Below are positions 26,741-40,199 of a stretch of 64,000 nucleotides of DNA, one piece after another; the stretch's first letter is position 1; the number at the start of each line of letters is the position of its first letter. Source of the stretch: Jacaranda mimosifolia (taxonomy: Eukaryota > Streptophyta > Magnoliopsida > Lamiales > Bignoniaceae). The stretch spans positions 46,162,503 to 46,226,502 of the forward strand of contig CM032117.1 of the NCBI GenBank assembly GCA_018894105.1, given 5' to 3'. The notes under the pieces were generated by a model, which worked only from the letters and a program-made list of their open reading frames with translations, made no database searches and had not been told where the DNA came from. A program made the position numbers and the translations under genes.

Positions 26741-27299
26741 TGTTCTTGAAACAACTGTTCAATCACTCCAAGAGAAAGAATATCTGTGACATTAAATCAA
26801 TTAATTAAGCATTTTAGATTGATTGAACCAACAACTAAATATAAAAATACATGTGTGCCCTAGGGCAATATGGCCTCAATACAAAGTGATGTTTGTAGAT
26901 TTAAGAATGGATAACTTCGATGAATTGCAAAGAATGTAGCACAATTTCTGCCAATTAAAAAGCATTTTACTACTTTTATTATGTAATTATCAAATATATT
27001 AAGAAATGTAGCTGTTGGCATAAAAAAATAAAGAAAAAGTGACACAGGGATTAAAGTGGAACATAAAATCTTAAATTGGGACTAAAGTGTAACATAAAAC
27101 CTTAAATTGACAATTTTGCGCTTAAAAAGTCAAAATGGTCAATTTTTTGGTCAAATACCACCGAAAAATGGTTTTGAAGACTAAAATAAAATGATATATT
27201 AACATTAAGGACTAAAAGATGAACTTTTAAAAATTAGGGATTAAAGTGATTTTAGAGTAAAATTTTAAGGACTAATTATGTGATTTGTCCTTTTATTTA

Positions 27300-30289
27300 T
27301 ATTTTAAATAAAAGTTGAAATATCAAAGATGTCAAGTCAATTTTTTTTTTTATCTGATATTACTTTTTTGTTGGTAGGTGGAAAGAAATTTGAATTAAAT
27401 ATTAAGAAGAAACGTATATATAATAAATATATATGTGTATACGTAATGAGGAAAAAGAATATAATTTTTTTTTTCGAGTTTTTGGTACAATAATTGGCAT
27501 TTTAGTGGTATTTGGGAGTTTTACTATTCCTATTTTAGAGGCAAAGGAAAACTAAATATTATTTATATTACACACATATAACAAGCCGAAGGGCTGAGAA
27601 ATTCGAGAGTTTTACTATTCCTATTTATATTATAAGAGTACTAGTTCTTATCCACCTCCCAAGGCAAAGGAAAACTGTTCCATGATATTAATTAAAATTG
27701 TTTGCATGCATGTAAAATTATTTGAGTTTCTATTTAATATGTGGAATTAGATGTAATAAAAAAGCTTATAGGCACATAAAATTGTTGATTATCATCAAAT
27801 AGCTAAAGAACGTATTTTCAATTTTTATTAATTTGAAGAGTCCAATTTGTCCATATTTAGTTTTCTTTAATTTTATATGAAGAAGAAAAAATGAAGATGG
27901 AAGCTCATTTAGAGGGAAATTTAAATCTTAGTTAAAAATTTTCTTTGTTACTTTGACAGAGATCATTTTTTATTTATTAAAAGGACAATATATGATCCTA
28001 ATTTTATGTCAAAGCTCGTGCTTTAATTTTTGCATGACATTTATGCTATAACAATAATATGTAAGAAAGTCTCATTTAAGTTTGCAAGTATGGTTTCTAT
28101 TTTACTTTGATTTGTGAAATAAAATGAAAAAAGTCACCATATTGTCATCTAAATGAAATGTTTTGGTTGATGGGAATTAATATTACAAAAATTAGATTAA
28201 AAAAATCAAGCGTGATTTGCATTATTAATTTTACACATAAAGTAATATATTTTATTGTGTTATACTCCTTTGTAGAATCAGTATGTAGTGTTTAATTTAC
28301 GAATATTATTTTTATCTCAATCATATATTCACAATTATTTTTAATAAATCAAGCTTTTTATAAAAGTTAAGGCACTTGGTGTGAGTATTTTTAGTTTTAT
28401 GCGTTTTGAAACATGTCTTCGTTTTGTCATGGTGTCAAGATATTGTTATTATTTGCATGTGAAATGAAAATGTGTTTGAATGAAATATTTTTGTTTGTTG
28501 TATAATAAAATAGGAATTCTTTAATTAGGACATAGACATGAAAATAAAAAATATATTGAAATGCAGATATGATTGGTTATGTATATTTTATATTTTAAAC
28601 AGGGCTTTGGTTGTGTTTTTTATTTTTTATTATTTTAAAGTAGCTAAACCATTAGTTTTGGATTGTGATGAGTATTTTTGGTCAGTTTTATATATACAAC
28701 ATATATATGTATATAAACAAATTCCTTGTATATTCTGTGATTCTGTACTGAACTTCAAAAATGTGTGTCTAAGCACCACCATTTTCAAAGAACTCAAGTG
28801 AAGTACAACAAAGCACGCACATGCAATAGGCATATATCCCTAGTCAGAATAAATTCTAACAAATTGATAAAAATGAAAAACTCATTAAGTAATGCAATTA
28901 ACATGCATTATGAGATATAAGGCTGATTCTAATGCACAAATTAATAAATTATTACTGGCCAATGATTAAAAATACAACTTGGGTAATCAGATAAATAATA
29001 TGATTTAAAAAAAAAAAAAAAAAAAAAAGAGAGGCTAATATTCTATATATGAACATCATACTACATTGATTCTATGACCATCAATCATCTGCTTTACGAT
29101 CAAAATTTATTGCTAAAAGACACCATATAAATTAAGCTAATATTCTCCACTCCACATACTACATAAATCATGCAATAGGAAGATAGAGGAAGTGTCAAAA
29201 GCATCAAAAGGTTCATAATATCATTCATACATTTTAAAATATTGTTTAGAAGCAACGCCCGTACATTTCACATATAAGCATATTGAGAATGGTTGCTGCC
29301 TACCTTTTTTAATCCCATTGTGGCCAAATACCATGCAATTTTATGTTTTCTTCTACACCGTTGCACCTCCTCCCCAATTGTGCCAACATAGATGGCCGAC
29401 GTTGACGTGCTGTACAAACGGAGACTGTAGAGCCAACATGAGAAGAAGCATCGCCCAGTGTGGATGAGCTGCTTTAGGGAAGTACATCATAAGAGATGAG
29501 TTGGCAGCTTGAGAGTGTATGAAATTATTGATGAACTCATAAATGGTATAGGCAGTACTGGATATCTGGGACTCGATAGATGTATGAAATCATAATGAGG
29601 TGTCTTCTCTATTAGTAATATCATCATCGAGACTTGAGAGAGAGACTGCATCCAAGAGGTTCTTATCTCCAAATATCAATTTCATTACTTCATAATAATG
29701 TGGGGCATTTTAAACAAAAAGCACAACATCGGGATGCATCTATGAGAACAAGTTAGGGAACATAAAAGCTGAAATAAGTTACAGTGATTGTATTTGAAGT
29801 AAACAATGAAAATACCATTACAATAGTCAAATTAACTCTTGCATATTCAATGGTGTGTCTCTCCCCGAATGGAATATACAAATAGTTCAAATTTAAATCA
29901 TATATGATAAGACTATCTCAACAAAATTGGAAGTTTAAGACGATACATGAAAAAGAGTATTTTAATATATTTAATCGAAACTTAAGTATTACAACAAAAT
30001 TAAATTTCTAAAATGTAGATCATTCTAGTAAGCATTTCATATACCAAATTATTCATTATATCATAATCAGTTTCTTCCGAGATTTTATTTTCAATTGATA
30101 GCATGACTAACCCATTCTACCTTTCTTCACAAATTATTGACTTAATTTTGAAAAATTTCTTTTGGCCAAAGCAACAATTATAGAACGCTTAATGCTATTA
30201 TATAGGCAACATATATATGCACTTGGAAAAGAATCAAGTTTTTTTATTTAGTTAAATATGTCAATAGGAGTATTATTTTTCACTTGTAA
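27300..30289. other. AT-rich intergenic DNA, no gene seen
   Basis: It contains a small diverged duplication around 27505-27680 (GAGTTTTACTATTCCTATTT and GGCAAAGGAAAACT each occur twice) and a poly-A run at 29007-29028. No coding exon, tRNA or complete element could be supported on either strand. Confidence 0.5.
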
Positions 30290-32430
30290 TGTAGCGCCCC
30301 CTTTCGGGATAGCCCCTAAGTTGAGCCACCACTCAATTCAGTCTTAAATCTTAACCCACAATATAGTCATTAGGCCCATCAAAAAAAATTCCCAAATTAT
30401 CAGAGATAGCAATGAGCTTTAACCTAAACAATCCTCAACAAAAGTACAGTTTACATGCATTAATCGATTCCATAGCATTCATCATTCCATACATACCACA
30501 AATCTTAATTTCATCGTGTCATATCACAACATCACTGAGTTTAGAATTTAACATACGATTGAACCCATAACAGATACAACACATGTTCTATTATCAGAAA
30601 CAGTAGTGGGTTTCATCTTAAGCAAACCTTAAGAAAAGTATTATATACATGCCATAGATGATTCTATAACATTCAGCATAATATATATACACCCTACAGA
30701 TGTTAAATTCAAATCTAACATATCACAACATCTCTAAGGCATACAAAATGTCCAAGAGTACCCATGAGCATATACAAACATTTTTCTATTACAAAATGTG
30801 ATCGCCGATCCAAGCCTATAGTTTAAGTTCATCACCTATTCCTATTTGAAAAAATCAATGAAATATGGGAGGGCAAGTCCAAAGGACTTAGTGAGGGATA
30901 TTCGTAATAATAAGAAGTAGGAATTTGTCGAGGAAGAATCAACTCAACAGATCATAATTTATGAAATAAACAGGAACATTTCAGGATACAAGCAATAACA
31001 AGTTAAGCAAATAAGAATCTCTCTTTCATTATTACTCCATGAACTATTTACAAACAATCAGATACAGTTAGAATAAACAAACCCGAATCATACGCAGTTC
31101 AACGGAACAAATTTAACATGCATATCAAAACAACCTTATTCCAATCGATTAGACACATCCAAGCCTGATAACTTAATACATAGTAGATGCCTAGGAGGAT
31201 CCTAGCACATCGCTAATGTCCAGGATAGCACATCGCCTGATGCCCAGGAATATCCCTAATACTCTACCAATACCTAGGAGTGTCCCTAGCATATCCTATA
31301 TACCCAAGCATTCTGCTAGAATTGGCTCTCGGCCCAAGCATATCTCTGTACATATAATATATATCAATCAATCGATACATATTTCCAGGTATATATCCAA
31401 ATAACGGAACATTCAGATAATAGAACGATCGGATAATAGGACAATCAGATAACAGAATGGACATATAACGGACAAGATCTAGGTGCCAGAACATACAAAA
31501 TTCAAAATCAATATCAAGAGATAACCCTCACCGAGGTATTCCAATCAGTTAACAGATACCATGCAAGATTCTGAACAATTCACAAATTTCATAAACATGA
31601 TTCAGTACATTACAAAAATAGGAACCTTAACAAGGGTTTATCACAATAACGGATGGGTGTATTCAAGTGCCAAATTGGCAGACACTCACCTTCGTAGCCT
31701 TAGAAAATGCAATCCACAAGGAGCAATCTACTGGTTCGCGAGACCCACTTTTTCATCACCTAACCAAAAGAGTATTTTCACAGTCAAAATCCCTATTCAA
31801 TTCTAATAATTCTTAATAATTATAATTACACCATTAGCAGTCTAAAATTACTAATTTCTCGGCTAATACGGTAATTTTAGGGTTTATATCGGTTCTAGTA
31901 ATGGGATGTAATCTGGTCCTTAATTACATAATTATCCTCATAATATTATCCCAAATTAATAATAATAGTCCATTCATCATAATTAACCAAATTATCGTCA
32001 CTTAGGTTCCAAATCCATAAAATCCACAAGTTAGGGTTTAAATCCTTTAATAAACTTAATTAATCCAAGTTAGCATATAATATGACATATCTAGGTCCAC
32101 TAAACTATATAATAATCCATGCATGTCACATATATATCTAAATCCTACATCAATTCTTCATTCCTTGACATAATACAAGATTCATTAGGTAAAACGGCAC
32201 AATATACATATATATAATCCTATTCGAACTCTTTTACCCAAGATCTAATTATTGAAGCTCGGAATCACAAACTGAGAACACAGTCACGATCGTTGTGAAG
32301 AGCCAAAGATACTGTCCCAGCTCCACCGCCACGCCGCTGCTGCAGACAGACAACAACACCACCGTTCGAAGCGTCTCATCTCCAACAATCCAACGCTCAC
32401 ATCAATAGTGGGTGTCTAGCCACAAGCCAA
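30290..32430 (+). repeat. Truncated second copy of the gypsy LTR family
   Basis: It starts TGTAGCGCCCCCTTTCGGGA and follows the same order of blocks as the solo LTR at 23129-26101: the TTAGGCCCATCA phrase, the GATGCC/TGCCCAG cluster, and a CTCCACCGCC-rich block near 32320. The match fades around 32400-32430 and the GGGTGTTACA end is missing. An internal duplication of ~180 bp is visible at 30450-30720. The 3' boundary is approximate. Confidence 0.7.
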
Positions 32431-35400
32431 TGGAGCCCAATAAATGGGTGAAATCAATTCGTGTGAACCCTTTCGCTTACGATACCATGCAAATATGGTC
32501 ATTCCAATTTCTATCTCCCAATCGAGGCCTAGGCTCCAGATATTCATTGGAACCCTCATAGCCTCAATAGCTATGTATCTATCCTTAATGATCAAATTTT
32601 TTTTACCTCAACTTTGGAAACTTCTATCCAAATTGTCACAATGCCTTGCGCGCAATGGCTTATTAAATCGAACATCATAGAAAATAAAGGAGATTAGTTC
32701 ATTCAACACTATGAATAAAGTGGATCCTTTATTAGTTCTCACAAACCTCCATGTACAAGTAACTCATGCCATCCTAAAAAAATTTAGCCAATGAATTTTA
32801 TAGCCCCCCAGATTATTTTCAACTTCGCAATATGAAAATAAATAAAAATTAATTTTCTTTTTTCTTTTTTTAATTTTTATGAACTACCAAAATATAAATA
32901 TGTAAACACAACAAATTTATTGTGTAGTGGTAGCATGTCAGAGGACAGACTGCGGCTGTCCATTTCATTTGCCTCCACATGAAGAAAGGGCCCCAACTTT
33001 ATTTTCATTTTCAGTTATAATATTTTCAAAAATTAAAAAATTAATTATATTTCAATATTTTTTGAGTATTTTATTTAAAAATAATAATTTAGGTAGATAA
33101 AAGAATTTAAATTTAAATAGTTTATATTTTTTATTCATAAAAAGATATTTTTCAAGATATATGTATACTTTAATTGTTTTAAAATGATAGCAATACTTTT
33201 ATGTCGAATCGAATTTGAATTTGATTATTGTGATAGATGATAATGGACTAGATTGAAAAAATTAAAAATAAAATAAGTAGTATTGTTTCAAATATTGACT
33301 AAATATAAAAAGTAAAAAACAAAGAACAAATATGACTAATATAGTAAACATTTTGTTGGGTACAATGTAAACGTTTTGTACTAATAATTTAAAATACTTT
33401 AAATAGTTATGTTTTATTTATTAAACAAGATTGTTATTTTGTATTAAAAGAAAAAAAATGTAAATATTATAAAATAATAAGTAAACTATATGTTTACACA
33501 ATTTGATTTTATTTTACATTATTTACAAGGATCTGATAATAATTAATTAACATACGTCAAATAAAGATAAAAATATTATAGTTTAATAAAATAATATGAC
33601 AATGTATTTAGCAAAAAAATTACATTTTTTTCTTCTTTTTTTTTTGTATTGGACCCACCCAAATCTGACCCAACCCATTTTCAACCCATAAATATACACT
33701 CATTTTGAGCCCAATCCATTTTGAACCCAACCAATAAAGACCCAACCCATAACCAACATAACCCACCCATTTGCCACTACTATTTTGGAGCATACATCAT
33801 TAATGCAAGTTTATCTGAATCCATGATGTCCTTATCTCTTAGAATCTATGACTTGGAATGATTTCAAAATCACAACCATGAAGACACATTGCATGATGTA
33901 GCCAACTATTGACCTACACCGTGTCCCATAGTCATGCGTTACCTTGCGGGCTTCAACCAAATGCATAACAAAAAAGCATGAGATGAATATGATCAATAAG
34001 ACGATTAAATTGATCGAATAAGAATGTATTACAAGAGCAGATATAGTCCAATCTAATTGGTTTGTTGGGCACTACTCTAAGAATTGGTCCAAGTCACCAT
34101 CGCAGACAATTCAATAAAAGTGGATAACTTAGGATTTTTATTTTTTTTTTCATTCCTTTGGGTTTGTAGAGTTTGAATCGTCAGATGGAGTAGATCAATG
34201 AACTTGCCCTAGTAACGAGTTGATTTTTTTTTTCGTTCCTTTGGGTTTGTAGAGTTTGAATCGTCAGATGGAGTAGATCAATGAACTTGCCCTAGTAACG
34301 AGTTGATTAACGACATCAACAATAGAATTGGTAACATCTTTCCTAGTTCAAAGAAGTTCTCGTGGAGGAAGAGATTAAAGGTAGGATGGGTCACATACTG
34401 GGTGCACAAAAACTATGCATATGCAAAATACAAGAAAAATAATATGGACAAATTGAATTTATAATAAATTAAAAAAATTACAATTATGAGAAAAAAATCT
34501 ACTAATGAAGAAGATTAATTCCCTAATTCTTCTATTCCAATTTGTGACCTGAGAGCTTAAAACTTGTTTTTAGATGCATGGTGTAGATTTCCTTAGCTTA
34601 AGAGAAGGACACCATAAGTTTTCTTAAAATCAAACCTTGACTTTAGAATCAAAGCAACTTGATGATTTGGCGTATTGAAGAGGTATAGGATCTTTGGGGT
34701 AGCAATACCTCGTCGTAGCAAGATCTTGAATTTTGAAGACTAGAAGAGCCTTGGGCTTAAAGTTTTGAAAACTAGTCTTGAACTTGAAACTTTGGAAACT
34801 AGAGGCATTGCAAACTAGAATCTTAGTCCTTAGACAAAATATATAAGCTTATACTTCTATGTATGCGTGTGTATATTTTCTCTTTAATTTGTGTGTGTTT
34901 TGGTTGAGTCTTGATCACCTCTATTTATAGATGGTTGAGTAGAAGTCTCATGGACACTTTGAACTTCTTCGATATTTATAATATCTACGAGATAATATAA
35001 AAAATATTACTTTCACTTGAATGGTCTGTATACTTGATTTTTAGACTATAAGAATTAATTTGATTAATTATAATATTTCATCTTTGTTACTTGATCACAC
35101 TTGATTTATATACAAAATAAATATTAGGATATTAATTAAAATTAACTATTTATTTTTTAAAATTAAATTTAATAAATTCCAATGTATAAATAAAAAATTT
35201 TGAATTGAATTTTAGTATATTATTCTATGAATGTCATTTTTTAATTAGTCAAAAATTAAATCGTACACAATGCCTCTTTACATTCATTTGACATAATTTT
35301 AGTAATTTAAATTAATAATGGACAGAGGCAATTTTCCTGTTTGTGGCCTTCGAATCAAGGGAGACAGAGATTAGGTTTCAAATTGAGAAATCTTTAGATA

Positions 35401-35795
35401 TGTGTTCGTAAAATTTGCATCAAGACAACAAAGTTGAGAACCTTTAGTTATCGTGTTTGTAACATTTGCATCAAGACACACAGACAAATTTAACAAAATT
35501 TGTCCTAGGTTTTTGTCATGTTAATTTCTTGAGCAATAATTACGCCGTGATTGAATCGACATATCAATTTATTTGAAATAATTAAGTCACTCAACAATAA
35601 ATTATTTTGGTGTTAATTACAATATAGACCAAAAATTAGTAGGCCAAAACGGATCAATCCACTACGTCAAATCATGTTGTTTATCAGGAGTGACTCAACA
35701 TCCTCGCAAGTACAAGTAACAAACTAGCACTGAAATTTCAAAATAGGGTTTCACTTTTTTCTTTTTGCTTTTGAAATTTAATATTTTTTTTTATT
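32431..35795. other. Intergenic DNA with minor repeats
   Basis: No gene is recognised. There is a block of AACCCAACCCA-type repeats at 33645-33780, resembling ends of plant MITEs rich in GGGTTGGGT. A tandem duplication at 34141-34306 is listed separately. A diverged pair around 35385-35500 repeats the phrase TTTGCATCAAGACA. A 78-codon open frame at 32444-32680 was inspected and not accepted. Confidence 0.5.
34141..34306. repeat. Tandem duplication, 83-bp unit, two near-identical copies
   Basis: The unit begins with a T-run followed by CRTTCCTTTGGGTTTGTAGA and ends AACGAGTTGAT. The two copies differ by about one substitution (CATTCC versus CGTTCC) plus T-run length. High identity indicates a recent duplication. 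Confidence 0.9.
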
Positions 35796-35800
35796 CATAC

Positions 35801-36481
35801 TGATATGGGACGGCCCAAGTACCTAGGCCCAAACCAAATTGGCCCAGTCGGGTGCCCAGGGCCCATATGCCTCATCGACCAGGTTAGCCCAGATTCGCAG
35901 CACCAGGCCCAGTCTGGCTCCCGAGACCTATGAAATTCTCGACCTAAGCCGACCATGTTGAGGTCGAGAACAATACAGTACTCTGCCACCGCATTAAATG
36001 CACTGATGGGCATCACGCCTCCGCATTAATGGCGCATGCCATCCTCCTCACCGCCTGACACAGTAGGCGCCGCTACAGTGTACTATCTTGTCCTTGAAAC
36101 CCGGAAGGGCGGTTAGCTGGAGATATACAAGACAGGGAAATGACTAATTACTCCTGGTCCAAAGCTAAAGGCCCCTGGGTGAACCAAGGGCAGCCCAGAC
36201 CTTTCCTCGAAGGGAGAAGGATATAAATACCCTCACCCCCAACCTTCTGGAGGTACGCACTAATATACCCTCAAGAAGCCCTTACTCCGTTACTCGATAT
36301 TTGAGGTCGATTTCTACTTACTTGAGTGTCGGAGGGCCTAAGCAGAAGGCTCCTCGGCTAGCCTAACGTTTACTGTGATTGTAGGATTCTTCCCCATCCA
36401 AGCAAAATTTGTAGACCTTGCAGGTCAAAGTCCTACCCGTATTCAGGATCGGTTCTCTATCCACCGAACGAACCCTCATCA
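35801..36481 (+). repeat. 5' LTR of Tat element 1 (681 bp)
   Basis: TGATATGGGACGG to CCCTCATCA. It contains the element promoter: TATAAATA at 36222-36229. Compared with the 3' LTR it lacks two short insertions (near the CATCGAC and GGTCGAG phrases) and has scattered substitutions. Confidence 0.95.
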
Positions 36482-36482
36482 C

Positions 36483-36500
36483 TTGGCGCCGTCTGTGGAA
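36483..36500 (+). other. Primer-binding site of Tat element 1
   Basis: TTGGCGCCGTCTGTGGAA begins one base after the 5' LTR. This TGGCGCC-type primer site is usual for Tat/Ogre relatives and pairs with the 3' end of a tRNA. The same motif with small changes occurs in element 2 (- strand, 55936-55955) and at about 60715. Confidence 0.85.
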
Positions 36501-36522
36501 AATCTAGAATCCTCTATCGAAA

Positions 36523-38046
36523 ATGGTAAACACTAGGCGAGCTCCATCTGGAAGGGAAGAAAATCGGAGGTCCAGCTCCCTTCCCCTTTGACAGAACCCA
36601 GAGCCGAATGCCCAAGGATCCAGCGCTCAACCTGAGCCTATGGTTACCCTAACAATGCCCCAGTTAATGCAGCTAATCAGTGAGCAGATCTCCGCGCAGA
36701 TTTCTGCCTAACTCTCTGCCGCATTAAACAGACATGCCGTGCAGCCGGAGCTGGCAGTCAGTGCCACACCCCAGCCTGCAGCTCCGGAGAGGGTGCGGCC
36801 AGAAGAGCACTCCTAGCGATCGGAATCGCTAAAGCACTAGTCAAGGCGGGGACTGAGCTCGGGACGCTTTCCTAGGGAAACAGCCCGTTCCCCGCCAAGA
36901 GAAGAAGTAGCAGACTCCATTGACCATGACGTTCGGCCCCTTCGAGCCCCGCAACGTGACAAGGTCGAACGTTCCAGATTCAAACCAGGCAGAAATTCAT
37001 CCCAGACAGATCAACAGGAATGGGAGGAGGTATCCCACCAGGTGCAGCAACTGAACAGGTGCCTGGAGGAGATCTCGAAGAGGAATGCGGATAGAGCTGT
37101 TCATCCAGACGGGCCACAGAGGTTCAGGAGGGAGCGAGATTTGCCGTTCATCCAGGAGATCATTGACGAGCGCATCACCGTTGATGCAAAGATCCTAACT
37201 GGACTCCCGAGATACGATGGCTCCACAGACCCAAACGAGCACCTGCTGCAGTTTGAACATATGATGCAGCTGCATGGGCACAACGAATACATCCATGCAA
37301 AGATGCTGGTGACCACGTTTCAGGGAGTAGCTCTGGATTGGTTTATGAAGCTAGAACCAGCATCCATCTTCTCTTATGATCAGTTGTGTGATAAGTTTTT
37401 GCACCAGTTTGCAAGCCGGAGGAAAGCGAAACTCCCCCACACCCACTTGCATACTGTGAAGCAAGCGGAAGGAGAATCCCTTCGGGATGTTTTCACCAGA
37501 TTCAACACTGAAGTCCTGAAAATTGATAGCTCGAGGATTGAGTTCTTGATCGACGTGCTTTTCTTGGGTTTGAGGCACAAAGAATGTGCCAACGCTTTGG
37601 TGCGTGAACAACCCAGAACAATGGAGGAGCTCCTCGACCTCTCGGAGAGGTGCATAACCCAGGAAGAGATGAACATGATGAAATATGGCAATATTGAGGT
37701 CGACAAAAAGAAAGGCAAAGAGAAAGATAATCGACAAATTAGAGAGGGGCGTCATTCCCCAATAAAGCACTTCCACGAATACACTCCACTGAACATACTG
37801 AGGGGAAAGGTGTTGTTCGCCATCCAGCATGATAACTTGCTTAAAAAGCCCCGAAAAATCACTGAAACCCAGGCTATGAAGAAGTCAAAGAAGTATTGCC
37901 ATTTTCACAAGCAGAAAGGGCACGACACTAAGGAGTGTTTTAACTTAAAGGACAAAATCGAGAGGCTGATCAGACAAGGCCACTTGAAAAAATTCATTGA
38001 AGAACAAGCCAGAAGAGAGGAGGGCGTGGCGGACCGGACTCCCTGA
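36523..38046 (+). pseudogene. Gag of Tat element 1
   Basis: The frame starts at ATG 36523 but is interrupted by TGA 36589, TAA 36709, TAG 36814 and TAG 36838. From 37042 it runs open for 334 codons in the same frame. That part carries the retrotransposon Gag domain (LPRYDGSTDPNEHL, FASRRKAKLPHTHLH, GESLRDVFTRFN) and the Tat-type zinc knuckle YCHFHKQKGHDTKEC near its C-terminus. The N-terminal stops are mostly CAG or CGA turned into TAG or TGA. Confidence 0.9.
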
Positions 38047-38289
38047 AGAGAAAGGTAGGTCAACCCAAGAAGAGAAGACAAGGGAAAACGACTTGCCCAG
38101 AATCCTAACCAGCCCATCAAGGGAATCATCGACATGATCACAGGGGGACCCATGGGAGGAGATTCCCGAAATGCGAGAAAGCAAACGCAGAGGCAACTCG
38201 ACTCAACCAAACCATCCAAGATCGAGATAATTTTTTAGCTGACAACCAACACTGAACCAATCTCGTTCACCGATGCAGATCTGGACCAC

Positions 38290-38976
38290 ATGGAGAACAG
38301 AGGAGTCGATCGCAAGATAGATTGCCCAATGGTGGTTGCCCTTGAAATAGCCAATTTCGAGGTTAGGAAGGTGCTGGTCGATAATGAAAGTTCCGTGAAC
38401 ATCATATTCTTGTTGACCCTGAACATAATGCAATTTGGGAAGTTAAAGTTTGATTCGGTCAGAACACCCTTGGTCGAATTTGGTGGGTCTGAGATCATTC
38501 CAGTAGGATCTATCAATCTTTCCACTACATTCGAGCAAGGTCATCATAGTCGAACACTGATGGTCAACTACCTGGTGGTCGACGCCCCCTTCGCATACAA
38601 TGTTATCACAGGTCGACCAGCCCTCAATGATTTTAGAGCCGTTGTATCTACCTATCATATGAAGATAAAGTTCCCGACTCCAGTCGGGGTGGGCGAGCTT
38701 TTATGCAACCTCAAGGATGCTTGGCGCTGTTACACCATCTCTGTCGACTCCAGCGACTAGAAGAAACGGCCTGAAGTAAAGCCCTTGGGGGATGCCCTAG
38801 TAGCAAAACTCGAGGAGAAACCCTCGTCGAAGAAGAAGAAGCTGGAGGATACCAGGGTCGAACCTGTTGGCGAATTCAAAACAATCGAGCTCGAGCCAGG
38901 GAACCCTGACAAAACCACAAGTATCGGAAGCAATCTGGGGGATCGATTAGAATGCCTTATGGTCGATTTCCTCTGA
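38290..38976 (+). pseudogene. Aspartic protease region of Tat element 1
   Basis: The core reads VLVDNESSVNIIF, where relatives have a Gly after the VDN, so the active-site loop itself is altered. VITGRPALNDFRAVVSTYH follows as expected for Tat proteases. The frame stops at TAG 38758-38760, continues open in the same frame from 38785 to TGA 38974-38976, and then reads into RNVDIFAWK, the start of the RT region. Confidence 0.8.
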
Positions 38977-39149
38977 CGCAACGTTGATATTTTTGCGTGG
39001 AAAGCTATGGATCTTCAAGGCATCGACCCCAACATCATTGTCTATCGACTCAATATGGACCCAGCCCACAAACCAGTGCGGCAGAAGAAAAGAACTTTCA
39101 ATACTGAGAGGACCCAAATTATCGAGGAGGAGGTGGCAAGCTTTTAGAA

Positions 39150-40199
39150 GCAAGATATACTGTAGAAATCCAGTACCCCTCTTGGCTTGGTAACGTCGTA
39201 TTTGTCCCCAAGAATGAGGGAAAATGGAGAATGTCTAATGACCTTACTGATTCAAATAAAGCTTGCCCTAAGGATCCTTACCCCTTGCCTCGTATAGATT
39301 TATTAGTTGATTCTACTACTAGTTGCGAGTTGCTAAGCATGATGGATGCATTTCAAGGTTATTACCAAATATTTATGGCACCCAAAGACAGAGACAAAAC
39401 CTCCTTTGTCATTCCCAATGGGGTATATTGCTTCCTGGTTATGCCTTTTGGACTTAAAAACGCAGGGGCGACGTACCAGAGATTAGTCAATTTCATGTTT
39501 AAGAACGAAATCGGCAAGTCGATAGAAGTTTATGTGGATGATATGATTGTAAAAACCAAAAAGGCTGAAGACCATCTAGCCGACCTCAGCCACACCTTTT
39601 CCATACTAAGGGCTTTCAGTATGAAAATCAATCCTAGCAAATGCACATTTGGTGTTCGAGGCGAAATATTCCTCGGTTATATGGTCAGTCAGAGAGGGAT
39701 CGAAGCCAACCCGCAGAAGATCCAAGCAATTCTAGACATTACCCCACCTCATACGGTTCGTGAAGTTCAGCACTTGGTCGGCAGAATTATAGCCCTGGGC
39801 AGGTTTATAGCCCAACTAGCCGACAAGAACCTACATTTCTTCAAAATCCTCAAAAGTCCAAAAAACTCTGGATTCAAATGGGATCAACAGTGCGATCAAG
39901 CTTTGCTAGAGCTCAAGCAATACTTGACTTCGCCTCCTATGCTCGCCAAACCCGAACTAAGAGAGGTGCTACAGCTATACTTGGCAGTCTCTTCGGCTTT
40001 AATCAATTCAATGTTGACGACAACAAGAGCAGGAAACCCCCGTCCAGTGTATTATTACAGCAAGGCTCTCCAGGGGCCCGAGCATAATTATTTGGAGATC
40101 GAGAAGTTTGCTGTGGCCCTAGTCACGTCGGCCAGGAAACTGCGGCCATACTTTCAATCCCACACAATTTCGGTATTGACGAATCAGCCGCTAAAATAG
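39150..40199 (+). pseudogene. Reverse transcriptase and RNase H of Tat element 1
   Basis: A frameshift near 39140-39150 separates this frame from the protease frame. RT motifs in order: KDPYPLPRIDLLVD, MMDAFQGYYQIFMA, MPFGLKNAGATYQR and the intact catalytic box VYVDDMIVK. The connection and RNase H region follow (KWDQQCDQAL, YYYSKALQGPEHNYLEIEK). The frame ends at TAG 40197-40199, where related elements have Gln. Confidence 0.92.

Larger units (their letters stand above)
22691..27290. mobile_element. MULE-like element with long inverted termini and 9-bp target duplication
   Basis: The left terminus (GAGCAAATCACATAACTAG, 22691 to about 22910) pairs with the reverse complement of the right terminus (GGACAAATCACATAATTAG, 27290 back to about 27040) over roughly 220 bp. 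The 9-bp direct repeat TTTTATTTA flanks it exactly (22682-22690 and 27291-27299). Long termini and a 9-bp duplication define Mutator-like elements. The right terminus carries an extra ~35-bp internal duplication. No transposase frame is visible. The interior contains a solo LTR (23129-26101) and a GC-rich stretch (26430-26740). Without the solo LTR the element is about 1.6 kb. Confidence 0.85.

Noticed and set aside
26329..26749. Overlapping frames of 110-130 codons on both strands
   Set aside because: Low-complexity translations caused by GC-rich sequence; no domain. Reported only as a GC-rich block.
32444..32680. 78-codon frame that looked like it might be organelle-derived
   Set aside because: No match to any organellar protein I know; it lies at the ragged end of a truncated LTR.
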